Below, in pieces: positions 1 to 9,912 of a stretch of DNA of 64,000 nt (within the stretch, counting starts at the first letter, position 1; every line of letters begins with the position of its first letter). Origin of the DNA: Pyropia yezoensis. Lineage: Eukaryota; Rhodophyta; Bangiophyceae; Bangiales; Bangiaceae. The notes below the pieces were generated by a model, which was not told the DNA's origin, did not search any database, and saw only the letters and a program-made list of their open reading frames with translations. The stretch spans positions 14,877,420-14,941,419 of the forward strand of contig CM020620.1 of assembly GCA_009829735.1 (NCBI GenBank), written 5' to 3'. The translations under genes were made by a program, and so were the position numbers.

Positions 1-116
1 TCGGGGCGGCCAGCCATGAAAACTCCCCGACACACCTTCCTTTCTCTTCTTCTGATCCGTCACCCTGTGCATATGGCGTTGGCGACGGCGGCGCACCAGA
101 GGCAGCCCCGCGGGCG

Positions 117-2969
117 GTGGTCGTCACCGCCTGGCCGTCTGCGGCCGTCCCCGCCGACGCGGTGGCGCTGGATGATGCCTCCCTGACGTCCCTGGCCTTT
201 TCTAGTGCGTCTTTACGCGCAGCAAACGCAGTTGGAATCGCCGCCGGGGGAGGATCTTCGGCGGCTGCCGCCTCCCCGCGCGCTCGACGCTCCCCCTCCA
301 CCCCCTCTTCTCGTAGCGGTCGGCGGCGATCCACTGCGGCGGCCACGCCCCCACGGCCACCCGCAAGATTCCGGTCTGGACGGGGTGGCGGCAGCGGCGG
401 CAGCGGCGGCAGCGGCGGCAGCGGCGGTAGTGGCGACTCCCCAGCACCACCTACTGTTGGGCCCGTCCGCGTGGCAGTGTCTCCCCACGTGGCTGTTGCG
501 GACGCTGCGGTGCTGACGTTGCAGGTGACTCGGTGGCCCATTCCTCGCCCGGAACTGACGACCGCCACCGCGGTGCAGGCCGCGGTAGTGTCTCTGTCGG
601 AGTCACCGCTGGTGGCGTCCGCACTGCGCGCTCAGCTCACCGGCCGGCTGCTGTTGCCAGGCGCGGTGCTGCCACCGTGGAGCCACCGGGGAGTGGACGT
701 TGGGCTTGTCGTTGCTGCTACGTCAGCGTCGGCTGCAGTTGGGGGTGCCAAAAGTGCCAGGGGCGCCGCCGTCGCGGGCCAACCCCCCCCCGTTCCCGTG
801 GCAGGGCGGGTGACTTGCGTCACTCATGTGGTGTTTACCGCCGCCGCCACAGCGACCGACGATGGCGGTGGGGCGGACCGCGGAGTGGTCTCTGGCCTGG
901 CGAAGGGGCCGTCACTGCAGGAGCTAGGCGGCGTTGCCACCACTGCCGCCGCCATCCGTGCCCATCTGATCGTTGCTGGGGTTGTCGCCAGTGCTGCGGG
1001 AGCCTCCGCTCCTCGCCGCCGTGGTCCCGTTGGGGGCGTCCTCCTGCACGGGCCCCCGGGGGTGGGCAAGACCGCTCTTGCGCTCGCCGCAGCGGCTGAC
1101 TGTGGCGCGCACGTGGAGCTCGTGGTGGGCGGCACCGTCGCGGGGGCTGACGGCTGCAGTGGCGGCAGCAATGACGTACTAGCGGCGGCGTTTGCGCGTG
1201 CCGCTGCCCGGGCGCCTGCGGTCGTAGTGCTGGACGACGTGCACCTCCTGGCGCCGGCGCGGTCGTCTGCCGGCGCTTCAGTGGGGGTAGCGGGCGGGGC
1301 CTGGGCGGCCGCCGCCGCTACCGCGACGTTACTAGCGGCTGTGGACGAAGTGGTGGGAGGGTCTGCTGCGGCGGATGTTGCTGTGAGCAGCGGGGTCAGC
1401 GGTGACGGTGGCGTCAATGGCAGCGGCGGTCCGGTGGCAGTGCTGGCCACCACCTCTGCCCTGGACTCGGTGGACAGCGCGCTGCGACGAGCCGGCCGCA
1501 TCGACCGGGAGTTGGCGCTTGGGGTTCCGACGCCTCGCGGTCGCGGGCAGGTGCTTGTAGCCCTGGCCGCCCCGGCCAAGCGGTCGGGGCGGCTGGCCGT
1601 GAAAGAGGCGGCGCTGACTCGGCTGGCCGCGGACGCGCATGGGTTAGTCGCGGCAGACCTGGTCGCTGCCTGGAGGGACGCGGTCGCCATCGCGATTGAT
1701 CGGGCGAACCCTTCTGCTGGCAATGGCAGCGTTTCCAACGGTGCTGCGGGAAATCTGCTTTCGACGTCGTCCGTGGACGGGTGGACCATCACCGAATCTG
1801 ACGTTTCTGCTGCACTGCAGGCCACCCGCCCCTCCTCCCTCCGCTCTTCGTGGGTATCGGTCCCCCGCGTTGAGTGGTCCGACGTAGGCGGCCAGGCGTC
1901 TGTTAAGGCCCGCCTCCGCGAGGCTGTCGAGTGGCCTCTCACCCTTGCCGGGCGTGCTGCGCTACGGCGGTATGGGCTGTCCCCCCCCAAGGGGCTCCTC
2001 CTGTTTGGCCCGCCTGGCAACAGCAAGACCCTGCTAGCGAAGGCGGTGGCCACTCAGGCACGGGCCAACTTCATTTCAGTTAAGGGCGCGGAGCTGCTTT
2101 CCCAGTGGGTGGGTGATTCGGAGAAAGCGGTGCGGGAGACGTTCCGTCGAGCCCGCGAGGCGGCGCCGTGCGTGGTATTCTTTGATGAGATCGACGCCCT
2201 CGCACCGAGCCGCTCGGTTGGCGGAGGTGGGGGAAGTGGCGCCGAAGCGCGCGTCCTCGCGCAGCTGCTTGTGGAGATGGACGGGATTGACACGGGGGGG
2301 GGGGGGGTGACGCGGCGCCGCGGCCGCCACGGCCGCGGTCCCGATGCGGTTGCGGCACGGCTGCATCAGATGACACTGGGGGACGACAGCAACGACATGT
2401 CCCCAGGCGTAGCCCGGGTTGTGACAGCCGCTGCTGGGGCTGGCCAGGGGAGCGGCAGCGGTGACGATAGCGACAGTGGTGGCACGGACACGGACGTAGA
2501 CGCGGACTCGGACACAGACATGGAGAGTGAGCAAGAGGATGACGACGACGCAAGCGGCCACGTGGTGGTGATCGGGGCCACGAATCGGCCAGACCTAGTA
2601 GACGCCGCCGTCCTTCGCCCCGGCCGCATGGACCGGCTTGTGTACGTTGGCTTGCCGGACGCGGCCGCTCGTGCGGCCATCCTGGCCATCCACGCGCGCG
2701 GGGTACCGCTCGGGGATGGAGTGGACCTGGCTTCTCTCATGTCTGGTGCCGACACAGACGGCCTCAGCGGTGCAGAGGTGGCCTCGCTGGTGCGCGAGGC
2801 GGCGTTAGCGGCCATGGCAGAAGACCCGACCGGCGCGCGCGTCGTGGCCGCCCGCCACTGGGCCGCGGCGCTGGCGCGGGTCCGCCCACGGACGGCGGCG
2901 TCGGTGATTGATTTTTATCGCGACTGGGTGGCGTCCGCCAAGGGCGTGATGATCGACGCGGCCTTTTGA
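117..2969 (+). CDS. Tandem AAA+ ATPase, CDC48/AFG2 (SPATA5-like) type, 5' end not resolved
   Basis: The protein has two AAA+ modules. D1 has Walker A GPPGVGKT at about residues 312-319 and a Walker B ending Asp373-Asp374, where Asp-Glu is usual. D2 has Walker A GPPGNSKT at 631-638, Walker B FFDEID with Asp690-Glu691, and the sensor/arginine-finger stretch GATNRPD...RPGRMDR. The SKT Walker A and the WSDVGG entry motif are typical of the CDC48 family, closest in feel to AFG2/SPATA5/CIP111. Yeast AFG2 (Drg1) strips assembly factors from pre-60S ribosomes in the cytoplasm. About 90 Gly- and Asp/Glu-rich residues (roughly 725-813) are inserted in D2 before the sensor strand. The frame begins here with GTG, has no in-frame ATG nearby and stays open to the window edge, so the true start lies upstream or on another exon. 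The stop is TGA at 2967. Family assignment is firm, subfamily less so. Confidence 0.85.
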   Translation: MVVTAWPSAAVPADAVALDDASLTSLAFSSASLRAANAVGIAAGGGSSAAAASPRARRSPSTPSSRSGRRRSTAAATPPRPPARFRSGRGGGSGGSGGSGGSGGSGDSPAPPTVGPVRVAVSPHVAVADAAVLTLQVTRWPIPRPELTTATAVQAAVVSLSESPLVASALRAQLTGRLLLPGAVLPPWSHRGVDVGLVVAATSASAAVGGAKSARGAAVAGQPPPVPVAGRVTCVTHVVFTAAATATDDGGGADRGVVSGLAKGPSLQELGGVATTAAAIRAHLIVAGVVASAAGASAPRRRGPVGGVLLHGPPGVGKTALALAAAADCGAHVELVVGGTVAGADGCSGGSNDVLAAAFARAAARAPAVVVLDDVHLLAPARSSAGASVGVAGGAWAAAAATATLLAAVDEVVGGSAAADVAVSSGVSGDGGVNGSGGPVAVLATTSALDSVDSALRRAGRIDRELALGVPTPRGRGQVLVALAAPAKRSGRLAVKEAALTRLAADAHGLVAADLVAAWRDAVAIAIDRANPSAGNGSVSNGAAGNLLSTSSVDGWTITESDVSAALQATRPSSLRSSWVSVPRVEWSDVGGQASVKARLREAVEWPLTLAGRAALRRYGLSPPKGLLLFGPPGNSKTLLAKAVATQARANFISVKGAELLSQWVGDSEKAVRETFRRAREAAPCVVFFDEIDALAPSRSVGGGGGSGAEARVLAQLLVEMDGIDTGGGGVTRRRGRHGRGPDAVAARLHQMTLGDDSNDMSPGVARVVTAAAGAGQGSGSGDDSDSGGTDTDVDADSDTDMESEQEDDDDASGHVVVIGATNRPDLVDAAVLRPGRMDRLVYVGLPDAAARAAILAIHARGVPLGDGVDLASLMSGADTDGLSGAEVASLVREAALAAMAEDPTGARVVAARHWAAALARVRPRTAASVIDFYRDWVASAKGVMIDAAF

Positions 2970-3860
2970 GCCAGGGGGGGAAGCCACGATGGCCTGTCTC
3001 TTGGGCGGCAGCTATCGCCAGCTGTCGCAATTGGGGGGGCAACCAGCCACGGAACAGCCAGTCGACCGCCACGGGGCTGCCTGGACTAGCCGCAGGTGGG
3101 TGTTTGGCCTGCCACTGCAGAGAAGCTGGAGCCTGGCTGTTACTGATGTGGGGCTGGCCAGGCCCGGCTCTCTTGGGATTGTGAGGCGCTCAGCGCAGCG
3201 GTGCGGTGGTTGCGGGTGGCCTTCCTGAACTGTGCTTTGGTGGCCCTCTGTTGGGTAGGGTGTGCCCCCGACGAGGTGTGCCTCCACCTGTGGTACCTGG
3301 TGGCGATGCGGTCACCCAAGCCGCGGGGCCTGTCAGCGCCCAAGCCGAGCCCTTTTTTGCCCAAGACATCTCGTACGTTTTCGTATTGCCATCCTCCTCG
3401 CTATTTTTTAATCCTATCCTTCTTTGTTGTTATTGTTTTCTGTGTGGTAGGAGGGCACGCCTGAGGCACACGGAGGACCCACTTGGGCATGTCGAATGCA
3501 TTTTGCTGCCGTTTCGTTGGTCTGGACGCCCACCTGACGATCGAGAGATGCTCTAAATGCATTGTTCGGCTTTGTCGGTCGAGTCGACTGGGGGAGCGTG
3601 TTTGTGTGCTCATGCTACCTGGGTGTGCCTGCCGGATGTGGTCACGCGTGGCGGCTGACGTCCACCTGGATTGCTCGAGCACCCCTTTAGGCTTTCTGTT
3701 TTCATTGTCTGGGCATCTGGGCGAGGCCAACTCAAGGCGGGCTGTGACGGGCGTGCCTGGGCTCCTCCCCGGGCAATCACTGGCGGCCGCAACCTACGCG
3801 GCGCTTCCTCTGCATGCAGATGGGGCGGAGTCGGGGCCCGCCGCGGCGCCGGCGGTGGAT
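2970..3860. other. Intergenic / leader region
   Basis: Between the AAA ATPase stop and the probable start of the next gene I see no convincing coding signal. A pyrimidine-rich, T-rich stretch lies at about 3395-3450. The open frame of the next gene extends back to 3483, but its first part is Cys-rich and looks like leader. Confidence 0.4.
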
Positions 3861-4778
3861 ATGGCGAGCTACAGCCGCGGGGCCCGCCGGGCTGAACCGG
3901 CTGCACCCGCCGCTAGAGTGCCTTCCCGTCTTTCGGGCCGGGGTAGCAGCATTCAGGACGCCTACGGTTCATCGCGCCTTGGCCGTGGTCGTGGCGGGCG
4001 GTCTGGTGCCACGCGTGGCGAGGACGCCATCCGGTCGGGCGACAGCTGGTCCATCCCACCACCGGCAGCCCGCCCGCGCAAGGCTATTGCCAAACCCCAG
4101 CTGTCAACGTCGCGGCAGCCGCGCAGTAGAAAGGACGCCGGGGGGGCTCACGCCGTTGCCTTTTTTCAGCCCGTGTCGCCGTCACCGTCGCCGCAACCTC
4201 TGCCGCAACCTCTGCCGCCAGTCGCTGATCAAGTACAGCAAGTGGCCTCCAGGCTTGGCCATGGAATTCCCGGACTGGGCGCGGGGGACGACCATGACGA
4301 CGGTGGGAGCGTCCGGTCACGTCGGCGACTGGTTGGCAGGACGCGGCCGGCTAATCCGCGTCCTCAAGAGCGGCAGCGCGTTGTAGAACCCGGTGGTGCA
4401 CCCGAGCCAGGCGGTGCCGGTGACCCTCGCCTGACGGCGGTAGTGGGCCCTGTCCCAGGCGCGATGTTGGGACAAGTGCCTGCGGCGGACCCGGGCTCAG
4501 ACGCCACCATTGAACGGCTGCTGCAGCGAGTGAACGCCAAGGAGCTGCACCTGCGGGCGCGCTGGTCCCACTTATCAGCATTTCTCGGTGCGGCCAGCGA
4601 CTTCCGGTCCCTGGTTGCTGACTGCGAGCAGTACGTAGGGCTGCTGACGGCGCGCGCTGACCGTCTGCGTGCTCATGTGGGGGGGGGTCGACGTGTGCAA
4701 GCACACGCAACTGTAGGTACCCAAGGGCAGCGGGAGGCCGATGAGTCTGTGACAGTGGGCAAGCGCCACTGGGTTTGA
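3861..4778 (+). CDS. Hypothetical protein with C-terminal helical segment
   Basis: I do not recognise this protein (305 residues from the ATG at 3861). Residues 1-200 are low in complexity: basic, Arg/Gly/Ser/Pro-rich, with a short Pro-Gln-Pro-Leu repeat encoded near 4189-4220. The last 100 residues differ: a Leu-rich amphipathic stretch starting TIERLLQRVNAKELHLRARW and running through ADCEQYVGLLTARADRLRAHV predicts a helical or coiled-coil region, so the 3' part is probably truly coding. The open frame extends upstream to an ATG at 3489, but that extension looks like leader. The basic disordered tail plus helix would suit a nuclear or cytoskeletal adaptor, which is only a guess. The next gene is convergent, with stops 40 bases apart. 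Confidence 0.5.
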   Translation: MASYSRGARRAEPAAPAARVPSRLSGRGSSIQDAYGSSRLGRGRGGRSGATRGEDAIRSGDSWSIPPPAARPRKAIAKPQLSTSRQPRSRKDAGGAHAVAFFQPVSPSPSPQPLPQPLPPVADQVQQVASRLGHGIPGLGAGDDHDDGGSVRSRRRLVGRTRPANPRPQERQRVVEPGGAPEPGGAGDPRLTAVVGPVPGAMLGQVPAADPGSDATIERLLQRVNAKELHLRARWSHLSAFLGAASDFRSLVADCEQYVGLLTARADRLRAHVGGGRRVQAHATVGTQGQREADESVTVGKRHWV

Positions 4779-4820
4779 CCTGCGTAAAGTGGACCGTGCC
4801 CCCTCTTCGTATTCACACCG

Positions 4821-5873
4821 TCATCGACCAAAAAGTCGACCGAACAGTCCGCCTTCCTTGGGCTTCTCTTCAGCTTCTCCTCCCTGCTTGGGGCTTGGGG
4901 CCCACTGCTCGCTGACGAAAACGCGCAGTGCGCGGACAGAAACGGAGGAACGCCCCTCCCCGAAGACCGTGCGCCCCCCACCCGGCAACACACCGTACTG
5001 CGTGCCCAGTACTGATACAGCGCGGTCCAAGGGAAGGCCCTTGGCGTCATTCATGGGCATTGCCAGGGCGTCGCTCCCCCAACGAACTGCCCAATCCGCA
5101 AAATCAAACACCGCCGCGCCGCTGCCGCCAACCTTTTCAGCCACCAGGATCGAGCCATCACCGCCATCCCACACAGTGGCCGGCGCCGGCGTATCCAGCC
5201 CCATGCGACCGTCTTCCGCCTCTGCGGCGGCAATGGCCGATGCCTCAGCCACCGCGGCAGCCCCCGCCGCGGCCTCAGCACTGCCCACAGGCGGCTCGCG
5301 AAACAAAAAAGCAGTCAGAGAGTCGCGGTAGTCGTCGCGAGAGTCCCATCCGACGGGGTTGTAGCCGCCCCATACTCCCGGGCCGTCCGCGTCGGCGGCG
5401 ACTAGTAGAGACGGCACACCACCCAAGTTGGTGGCCGCGTGGAACGCGGCCGAAGAGAAGGAGGCCTTCGCAGGGGGCGGCGACTGTGGATGCGGCACAG
5501 CGTCGCCAGCACTCTTCGTACCGCCCGTGGTGCTGGTGCCACTATCCCCACCCGCGTAAACGCAAACGAGGCGAGCGCCGCCGCCCAGACGTGTTCGAGC
5601 GTCTAGAAGGGCCGCTAGCGGGCTACCAGCCAAGGGTACAATACCTGGGCCGCCAACAGACAAGGCCACCAGGTCAGACAGGGTGGCGGGGGCAGCGGCA
5701 GGGGGACACCCGTGAGGAGGCGACGAAGGGTGCTGCGACGCCTCGATGAATGGAAGAAAATGATGACAGGGAGGGCAGGCGACTATGGAAGGGGGGCACA
5801 CGTTAAGGGAAAAGGCGCGAGAAGGGCGCGTCCAGGAACGGGTGCCAACCGGAGACGTGCCTAGGAAGGCCAT
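4821..5873 (-). CDS. TLDc-domain-like protein
   Basis: This 350-residue protein (from the ATG at 5873) has, in its central part, FHAATNLGGVPSLLVAADAD followed by WGGYNPVGWDSRDDYRDSL and AFLF. That is the TLDc signature seen in plant and animal TLD proteins (a strand, then GGYNP-W, then an AFLF strand). The C-terminal half adds GSGAAVFDFADWAVRWGSDAL and a strand ending in a glycine-rich FGEG turn, again as in TLDc. An Ala/Glu-rich insertion splits the domain after AFLFREPP. TLDc proteins protect against oxidative stress or bind the V-ATPase, but which role applies here cannot be told. The open frame reaches 6065 (GTG) with another ATG at 5954; 5873 has the best start context. The C-terminus ends in a basic GGLFGRLFGR tail. 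Confidence 0.6.
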   Translation of the reverse strand: MAFLGTSPVGTRSWTRPSRAFSLNVCPPSIVACPPCHHFLPFIEASQHPSSPPHGCPPAAAPATLSDLVALSVGGPGIVPLAGSPLAALLDARTRLGGGARLVCVYAGGDSGTSTTGGTKSAGDAVPHPQSPPPAKASFSSAAFHAATNLGGVPSLLVAADADGPGVWGGYNPVGWDSRDDYRDSLTAFLFREPPVGSAEAAAGAAAVAEASAIAAAEAEDGRMGLDTPAPATVWDGGDGSILVAEKVGGSGAAVFDFADWAVRWGSDALAMPMNDAKGLPLDRAVSVLGTQYGVLPGGGRTVFGEGRSSVSVRALRVFVSEQWAPSPKQGGEAEEKPKEGGLFGRLFGR

Positions 5874-6073
5874 GGAATAGTGAAGGGGAGACAAGGGAGG
5901 GGCTCGTTCATGGCTGGTACGAGACCAAAAAGGGGACAGCCGAGCAATACCCATGGGTGGGGAGGGGTAGCTGAGACCAGGGTGACGCGAGGCAAGCGGT
6001 GGGCAGATGCGGTGGGCGATGCGTGCGGGAGGGCGCCGATACTGTAGGTAGCAGTCGCGGTGCACAAAAGCGG

Positions 6074-7935
6074 CACCCAGGAGCTCAGGGACGAGCTCGA
6101 CACCACTGCAAAAAATCCCGTTGAGCCTCTATCCGTATGACCGGTAATAGCGTCCACCTCAGCGAGATCTCATCATCGGATGGTCGGCAGAAGCAGCGGA
6201 GCACACCGTTGGGACCAGGGTTGCAGGGGAGTGATTCGGGTTCGGGTTCAGGTTTTAAATTAGAGTAGAATTGCAGTAGTCCGTTCGATCGAAAGCGCTG
6301 CAGATCTAAAACGGGGCAATGTATTTAACACATATATGCATTTGTGACGGCGGACTGCCGTGGGCTGATGTAAGCCTCTTTGGGCCCGCACCGGCACCTG
6401 TCGTTTGGGAGGTGGGGAGGGAGTCCCGTGGCCTGATCGCCCTCAACAGTGTCGCTCAGATTGTCGCGCGTCCTCTTGTCCCGGCGCTGCTTAACGGCCG
6501 CCGAGGCGGCGCTCTCGTGCCGCCCTTCCTCCAGCTTCTGCAGCACCACCATCTTGATGTCATTGTCGGCCGAGCAGCGGCGCGCCACAATGTGTCCCTT
6601 CAGGTGGGGTTGCTGCCCAGCTCCGTCCTGCAGTAGTTGCACGTAAGCTCTTCGTGCTGCCACACTTGCGCCCAGACGATGTCCTTCATGGCTACGATCA
6701 GCAGGCCCGTGCGGCCCGCAACTGGAGGCGCACAGGGTAAGAGGCGCGCACGTCCTGGGCGTCCAGTCCACCGAGCATGCGCCGTCGCATAGTGCGCTAG
6801 GCGTGCAGCGACGGCAGTGATTCCAGTTCGGCCGCAGCACTGAGAATTCTGGGCTGAGCAATCAGGACAATGCTCGGTATAACTGCACGAATGCATGGAG
6901 TTCGATACTAAATTATACAAGTCTATCCGAACTCGGTTCGGGTTCGGAAGTGCAATTAGTCCCTAATGTCCGAACACTTCAGAGGTTGGTTTGCAGAGAG
7001 AAAGAGGGAGGGGAGGGGGGGAGAGAGGGAGTGAGCTGCGGGGAACAGAGAAAGAAAACGGCAAGTGGAGGGGAGAGGAAGGGGGGCGGGTCGGCACCGC
7101 AGGGGACCCGAGGAACCCCCCCCTCCCAAGACTCACCTGGAACACAGCCCACCCAGAGAGATAGGGAGCCCCCGCCCGCCGCCCTCGCACCGCACGTCAT
7201 GAGAAGTGCCCAACATAGCTGTTCGGGGGGTGGCGAGTGGGCGGGGGGGGGGTGACGGCGGAGAAGGCGTGGGAGGAAGATGGACTATGGGTCGAAGAGG
7301 ATCTCTCGCAACTCACATTCGCGTGGCTGGGCAGAAAATCACCCAGATGGGTCATAGAGCCCGGAATTCGACTATGTACGTACTGTACTTCCACGGACTC
7401 GCGGCGGCCGCCCTGTTGGGCGCTTAAGCGGCCATAGCGCAGGCTGCAATGGGCCTATAGACAAAGAGTACGTACGCCCGGGTAGCCCCAGTCGTCGCGC
7501 ATCCAGTGGGAAAACCTTTTTTGGTAAGCCTACATGGACAGCGCCAGCGGGCCGGCCTCGGTCGACACCGTGTCCCCAACCTGTGCGTGCGCTCCGCATC
7601 TGCTGCAGGGATCGTCCCCCCCCCCCCCCCATCCCCTTGTGTGCACGCTCTACAACATAGCGCCGCGTGTACGCAGCCTGATGAACACGAGCCCCGCACA
7701 TGCCTTTACAACCACCCCTGCCAAGAGCGGCCCAATGACCTGCATTGGAGTGGAGGTAGCAAGGCCGCCGGCATCAACAGCCACCACCCCCGACAAGTAA
7801 AGCTTGGGCACACCGCGAATGGCCACAGTGGCGAGCGGAGACGACCAACCAATGAAGGTGACGACGACACACAGAAGCATAGCACCAAAAGAGGATACAT
7901 ATTGAACGACAGGCGTCCCGCCTGGACGCAACCAC
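6074..7935. other. Intergenic region with transposon debris
   Basis: The stretch holds the BED-finger fragment listed separately. It also has TTCGGG-like short repeats near 6236-6260 and again near 6935-6950, a purine-rich GGGA tract at about 6990-7090 and several C runs. No intact gene is visible. Confidence 0.5.
6420..6700 (-). pseudogene. Fragment of a BED-zinc-finger (hAT-like) transposase
   Basis: Two minus-strand frames together give a BED-finger pattern: KDIVWAQVWQ, then CNYC in one frame, and LKGHIVARRC followed by a charged helical stretch in another. The spacing (aromatic lead-in, C-x2-C, then H-x4-C) and the order match the N-terminal DNA-binding finger of hAT transposases. One frameshift lies near 6605-6625, between CNYC and the His/Cys pair. 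Nothing of the catalytic domain is present, so this is a decayed remnant. BED fingers also occur in domesticated host proteins, but the frameshift and isolation argue for debris. Confidence 0.45.
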
Positions 7936-8796
7936 CTACCCTCCAGCCAAAAGCATCTCGGCGGCCGTCTGTGCATCTCCACCGGCTGCCGCCAGGGCCT
8001 CCCTTGACCGCTCAACTGAGAATCCCATCGCTGCCAGCGCTGCCACGCCCTCATCAGCCGCTTCTTCCTCTTCATCATCCCCCACAGTGGGCTCTTCGAG
8101 CTCCGCACCTCCAGAGGCCCCGTCACGTGTCCCGTGGCGGCCATTACTAACACTGTTGCCGCCAACCAAGCCCGGGCCGGCGCTTACGGCGGCAGCGACA
8201 GTGTCGCCGGCGGCATCCGCCGTCCCCGCCGCGCCCCGCGTGCTGGACTCACCCTCCAGTGGAGGCACTCGCGGTGGAGCACGCATCGCCGACCCGCCGC
8301 GCCGCAACCGCAACACGACGCCAACGAGCAGTGCGCCCAACGCGGCGGCACCCCCTCCTCGACCGCCTGACAGCAGAGCCAGAGCGGCAAGGCCGACCAT
8401 CACGCCTGTGTCACCCACTCCAACCCCTGGGGTTGCCCCTCCCGACAATGGAGGCACCTCAATTGCCGCGTCTAAGCCAAGAACGCCCATCACGCCCCAT
8501 GGACCGGACAAGACGGCCACCCCCGCTGCACCTGCAACCAGCGTGTAGGCCGCGAATAGGGCGATGGCTGCAGTTAACCGCCGTGCATGCACACCCGTCG
8601 ATGCCAGCCGCTCCACGTGGCGGGTGCCATAGAGGAAAAGACAGCCCGCCACCAGCGAAGCGGGGGTGGTGAACGTCAATCCGTGGGTGACCGCCAAAAG
8701 CACCAGAGAGGGGGTGGGCGGGAACGTCAGCGGGACTGGGGGGAGTGTGCCAGGGCGGGAAGAGAACAGGGGGGGGGCGAGCGTCGTGACAATCAC
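7936..8796 (-). CDS. Rhomboid-like membrane protein with C-terminal UBA domain (UBAC2-like)
   Basis: The last 40 residues form a UBA domain: GVAALAAMGFSVERSREALA then AGGDAQTAAEMLLAGG, with the MGF loop that contacts ubiquitin. Before it is an acidic Glu/Asp linker. The N-terminal half has several hydrophobic segments (around SLVLLAVTHGLTF, LTAAIALFAAYTLVAGAAGVA and the stretch after GVGVGDTG) with a charged loop GCLFLYGTRHVERL. The order (derlin/rhomboid-like membrane part, then UBA) is that of UBAC2, an ER-membrane protein in ER-associated degradation. That role is inferred from architecture. The frame starts with GTG at 8796 and stays open to a stop at 8854 without an ATG. A nearby ATG (8852-8857) is in another frame, separated by a run of nine C (about 8770-8778), so the N-terminus is unresolved. 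Confidence 0.6.
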   Translation of the reverse strand: MIVTTLAPPLFSSRPGTLPPVPLTFPPTPSLVLLAVTHGLTFTTPASLVAGCLFLYGTRHVERLASTGVHARRLTAAIALFAAYTLVAGAAGVAVLSGPWGVMGVLGLDAAIEVPPLSGGATPGVGVGDTGVMVGLAALALLSGGRGGGAAALGALLVGVVLRLRRGGSAMRAPPRVPPLEGESSTRGAAGTADAAGDTVAAAVSAGPGLVGGNSVSNGRHGTRDGASGGAELEEPTVGDDEEEEAADEGVAALAAMGFSVERSREALAAAGGDAQTAAEMLLAGG

Positions 8797-8856
8797 CGCG
8801 ATAAGGAGTGCCTGTGTGGCCCGCGCGTGAACTGCTTTGAGGAAGGGACGCCATCA

Positions 8857-9912
8857 TTGCAACGTTTACAAGGGGAGCAAAGAAGAAAAACAGATCGAGG
8901 CAACCAGGGCAAACAAAAAGAAAAAGAATAGGGACAAAAAAGGACCGTCAGCAAAAGGTACAATCCTGGCAAGGAAATCTATGTGGGGGGGGACCAACCA
9001 TCCAACCGCCACCAGCAAAACACTGCCCGCACACAACAGACGCGGCCGTAATAGCAGTAGGAGCAGTTACACTGCGACACAAGACAACGACACCCGCGCG
9101 TAACAGAACATAGCCCAGTCGCCTCGTCAGCCGCACGCACAGAACAGCAGCTCACACACACAGACGGAGCATCCAACGTACGAAAGCCAGAGCGGCCTGC
9201 GTGCAACATGGCTGCTGGCACGACGGGTGGAGGCACAGTCGCGACAACAGACAGTACCCGACGGGTAGAAAGTAGCTACAGCGAGGTTGGGAAACGGGAA
9301 AAGTGTCTACCAGAAGAATCTTGCCGCAGTCTCCGGGGGGGCGATTGGGGGAGGCGGGGGGGGGAGCCCGCCGCCGCCGAAAGAGAAGTCCCGACGCTGG
9401 CGGACACCCCCGCTTAAGAGCACAGTTGGACGCCAGAAGAGGACCCCGCGCCAACCGGCCGAAGAGAAGATGGAGAAAGATGCGCAAAGCAGGCGGCGCA
9501 CAAAGGCCAAAGGAAGCGCGAGGCAGAACGAACGAGCGAGGAAAGATGCGCGACTGCAGCCGATGACTGAAAGGCTGAGCCAACGTCCCCGCTTCGCTTC
9601 GGAAAGGATGAGGGGTCACGCTGCTGTGCTCGGTGGCTTCGCTGTCGGGACGGCAGCGCTGACGGTTCGACATGGACCCGGGAACATCTTAATTACAACA
9701 TGCAATTAAGAGGTTTCAAATACAGGCAGACACACACACATCATGCTCACCCCCCCCTCCGCAGTTCACATTCTCACCCCCCCCCCTCGCTCTCCAACCC
9801 AGCCAGAGGTTATCACCCCCCCCCCCCATGCACCTGATTCCCCACGCCACACCAGCACCTCGTTCCCGCCTCTGCTCTACCTACATGACACCCCCACTAT
9901 TCACCCCCTCCC
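8857..9912. other. Intergenic region
   Basis: No gene is recognised here. There is an A-rich leader-like tract near 8880-8945, a short CA repeat at about 9728-9742 and C-rich tracts at 9750-9830. Confidence 0.4.

Noticed and set aside
6236-6260. TTCGGG repeats resembling telomeric DNA
   Set aside because: Only two or three degenerate units, too few for an interstitial telomere.
9152-9673. 173-codon minus-strand frame
   Set aside because: No recognisable domain, no helical pattern, and overlapping open frames on the other strand; treated as chance.
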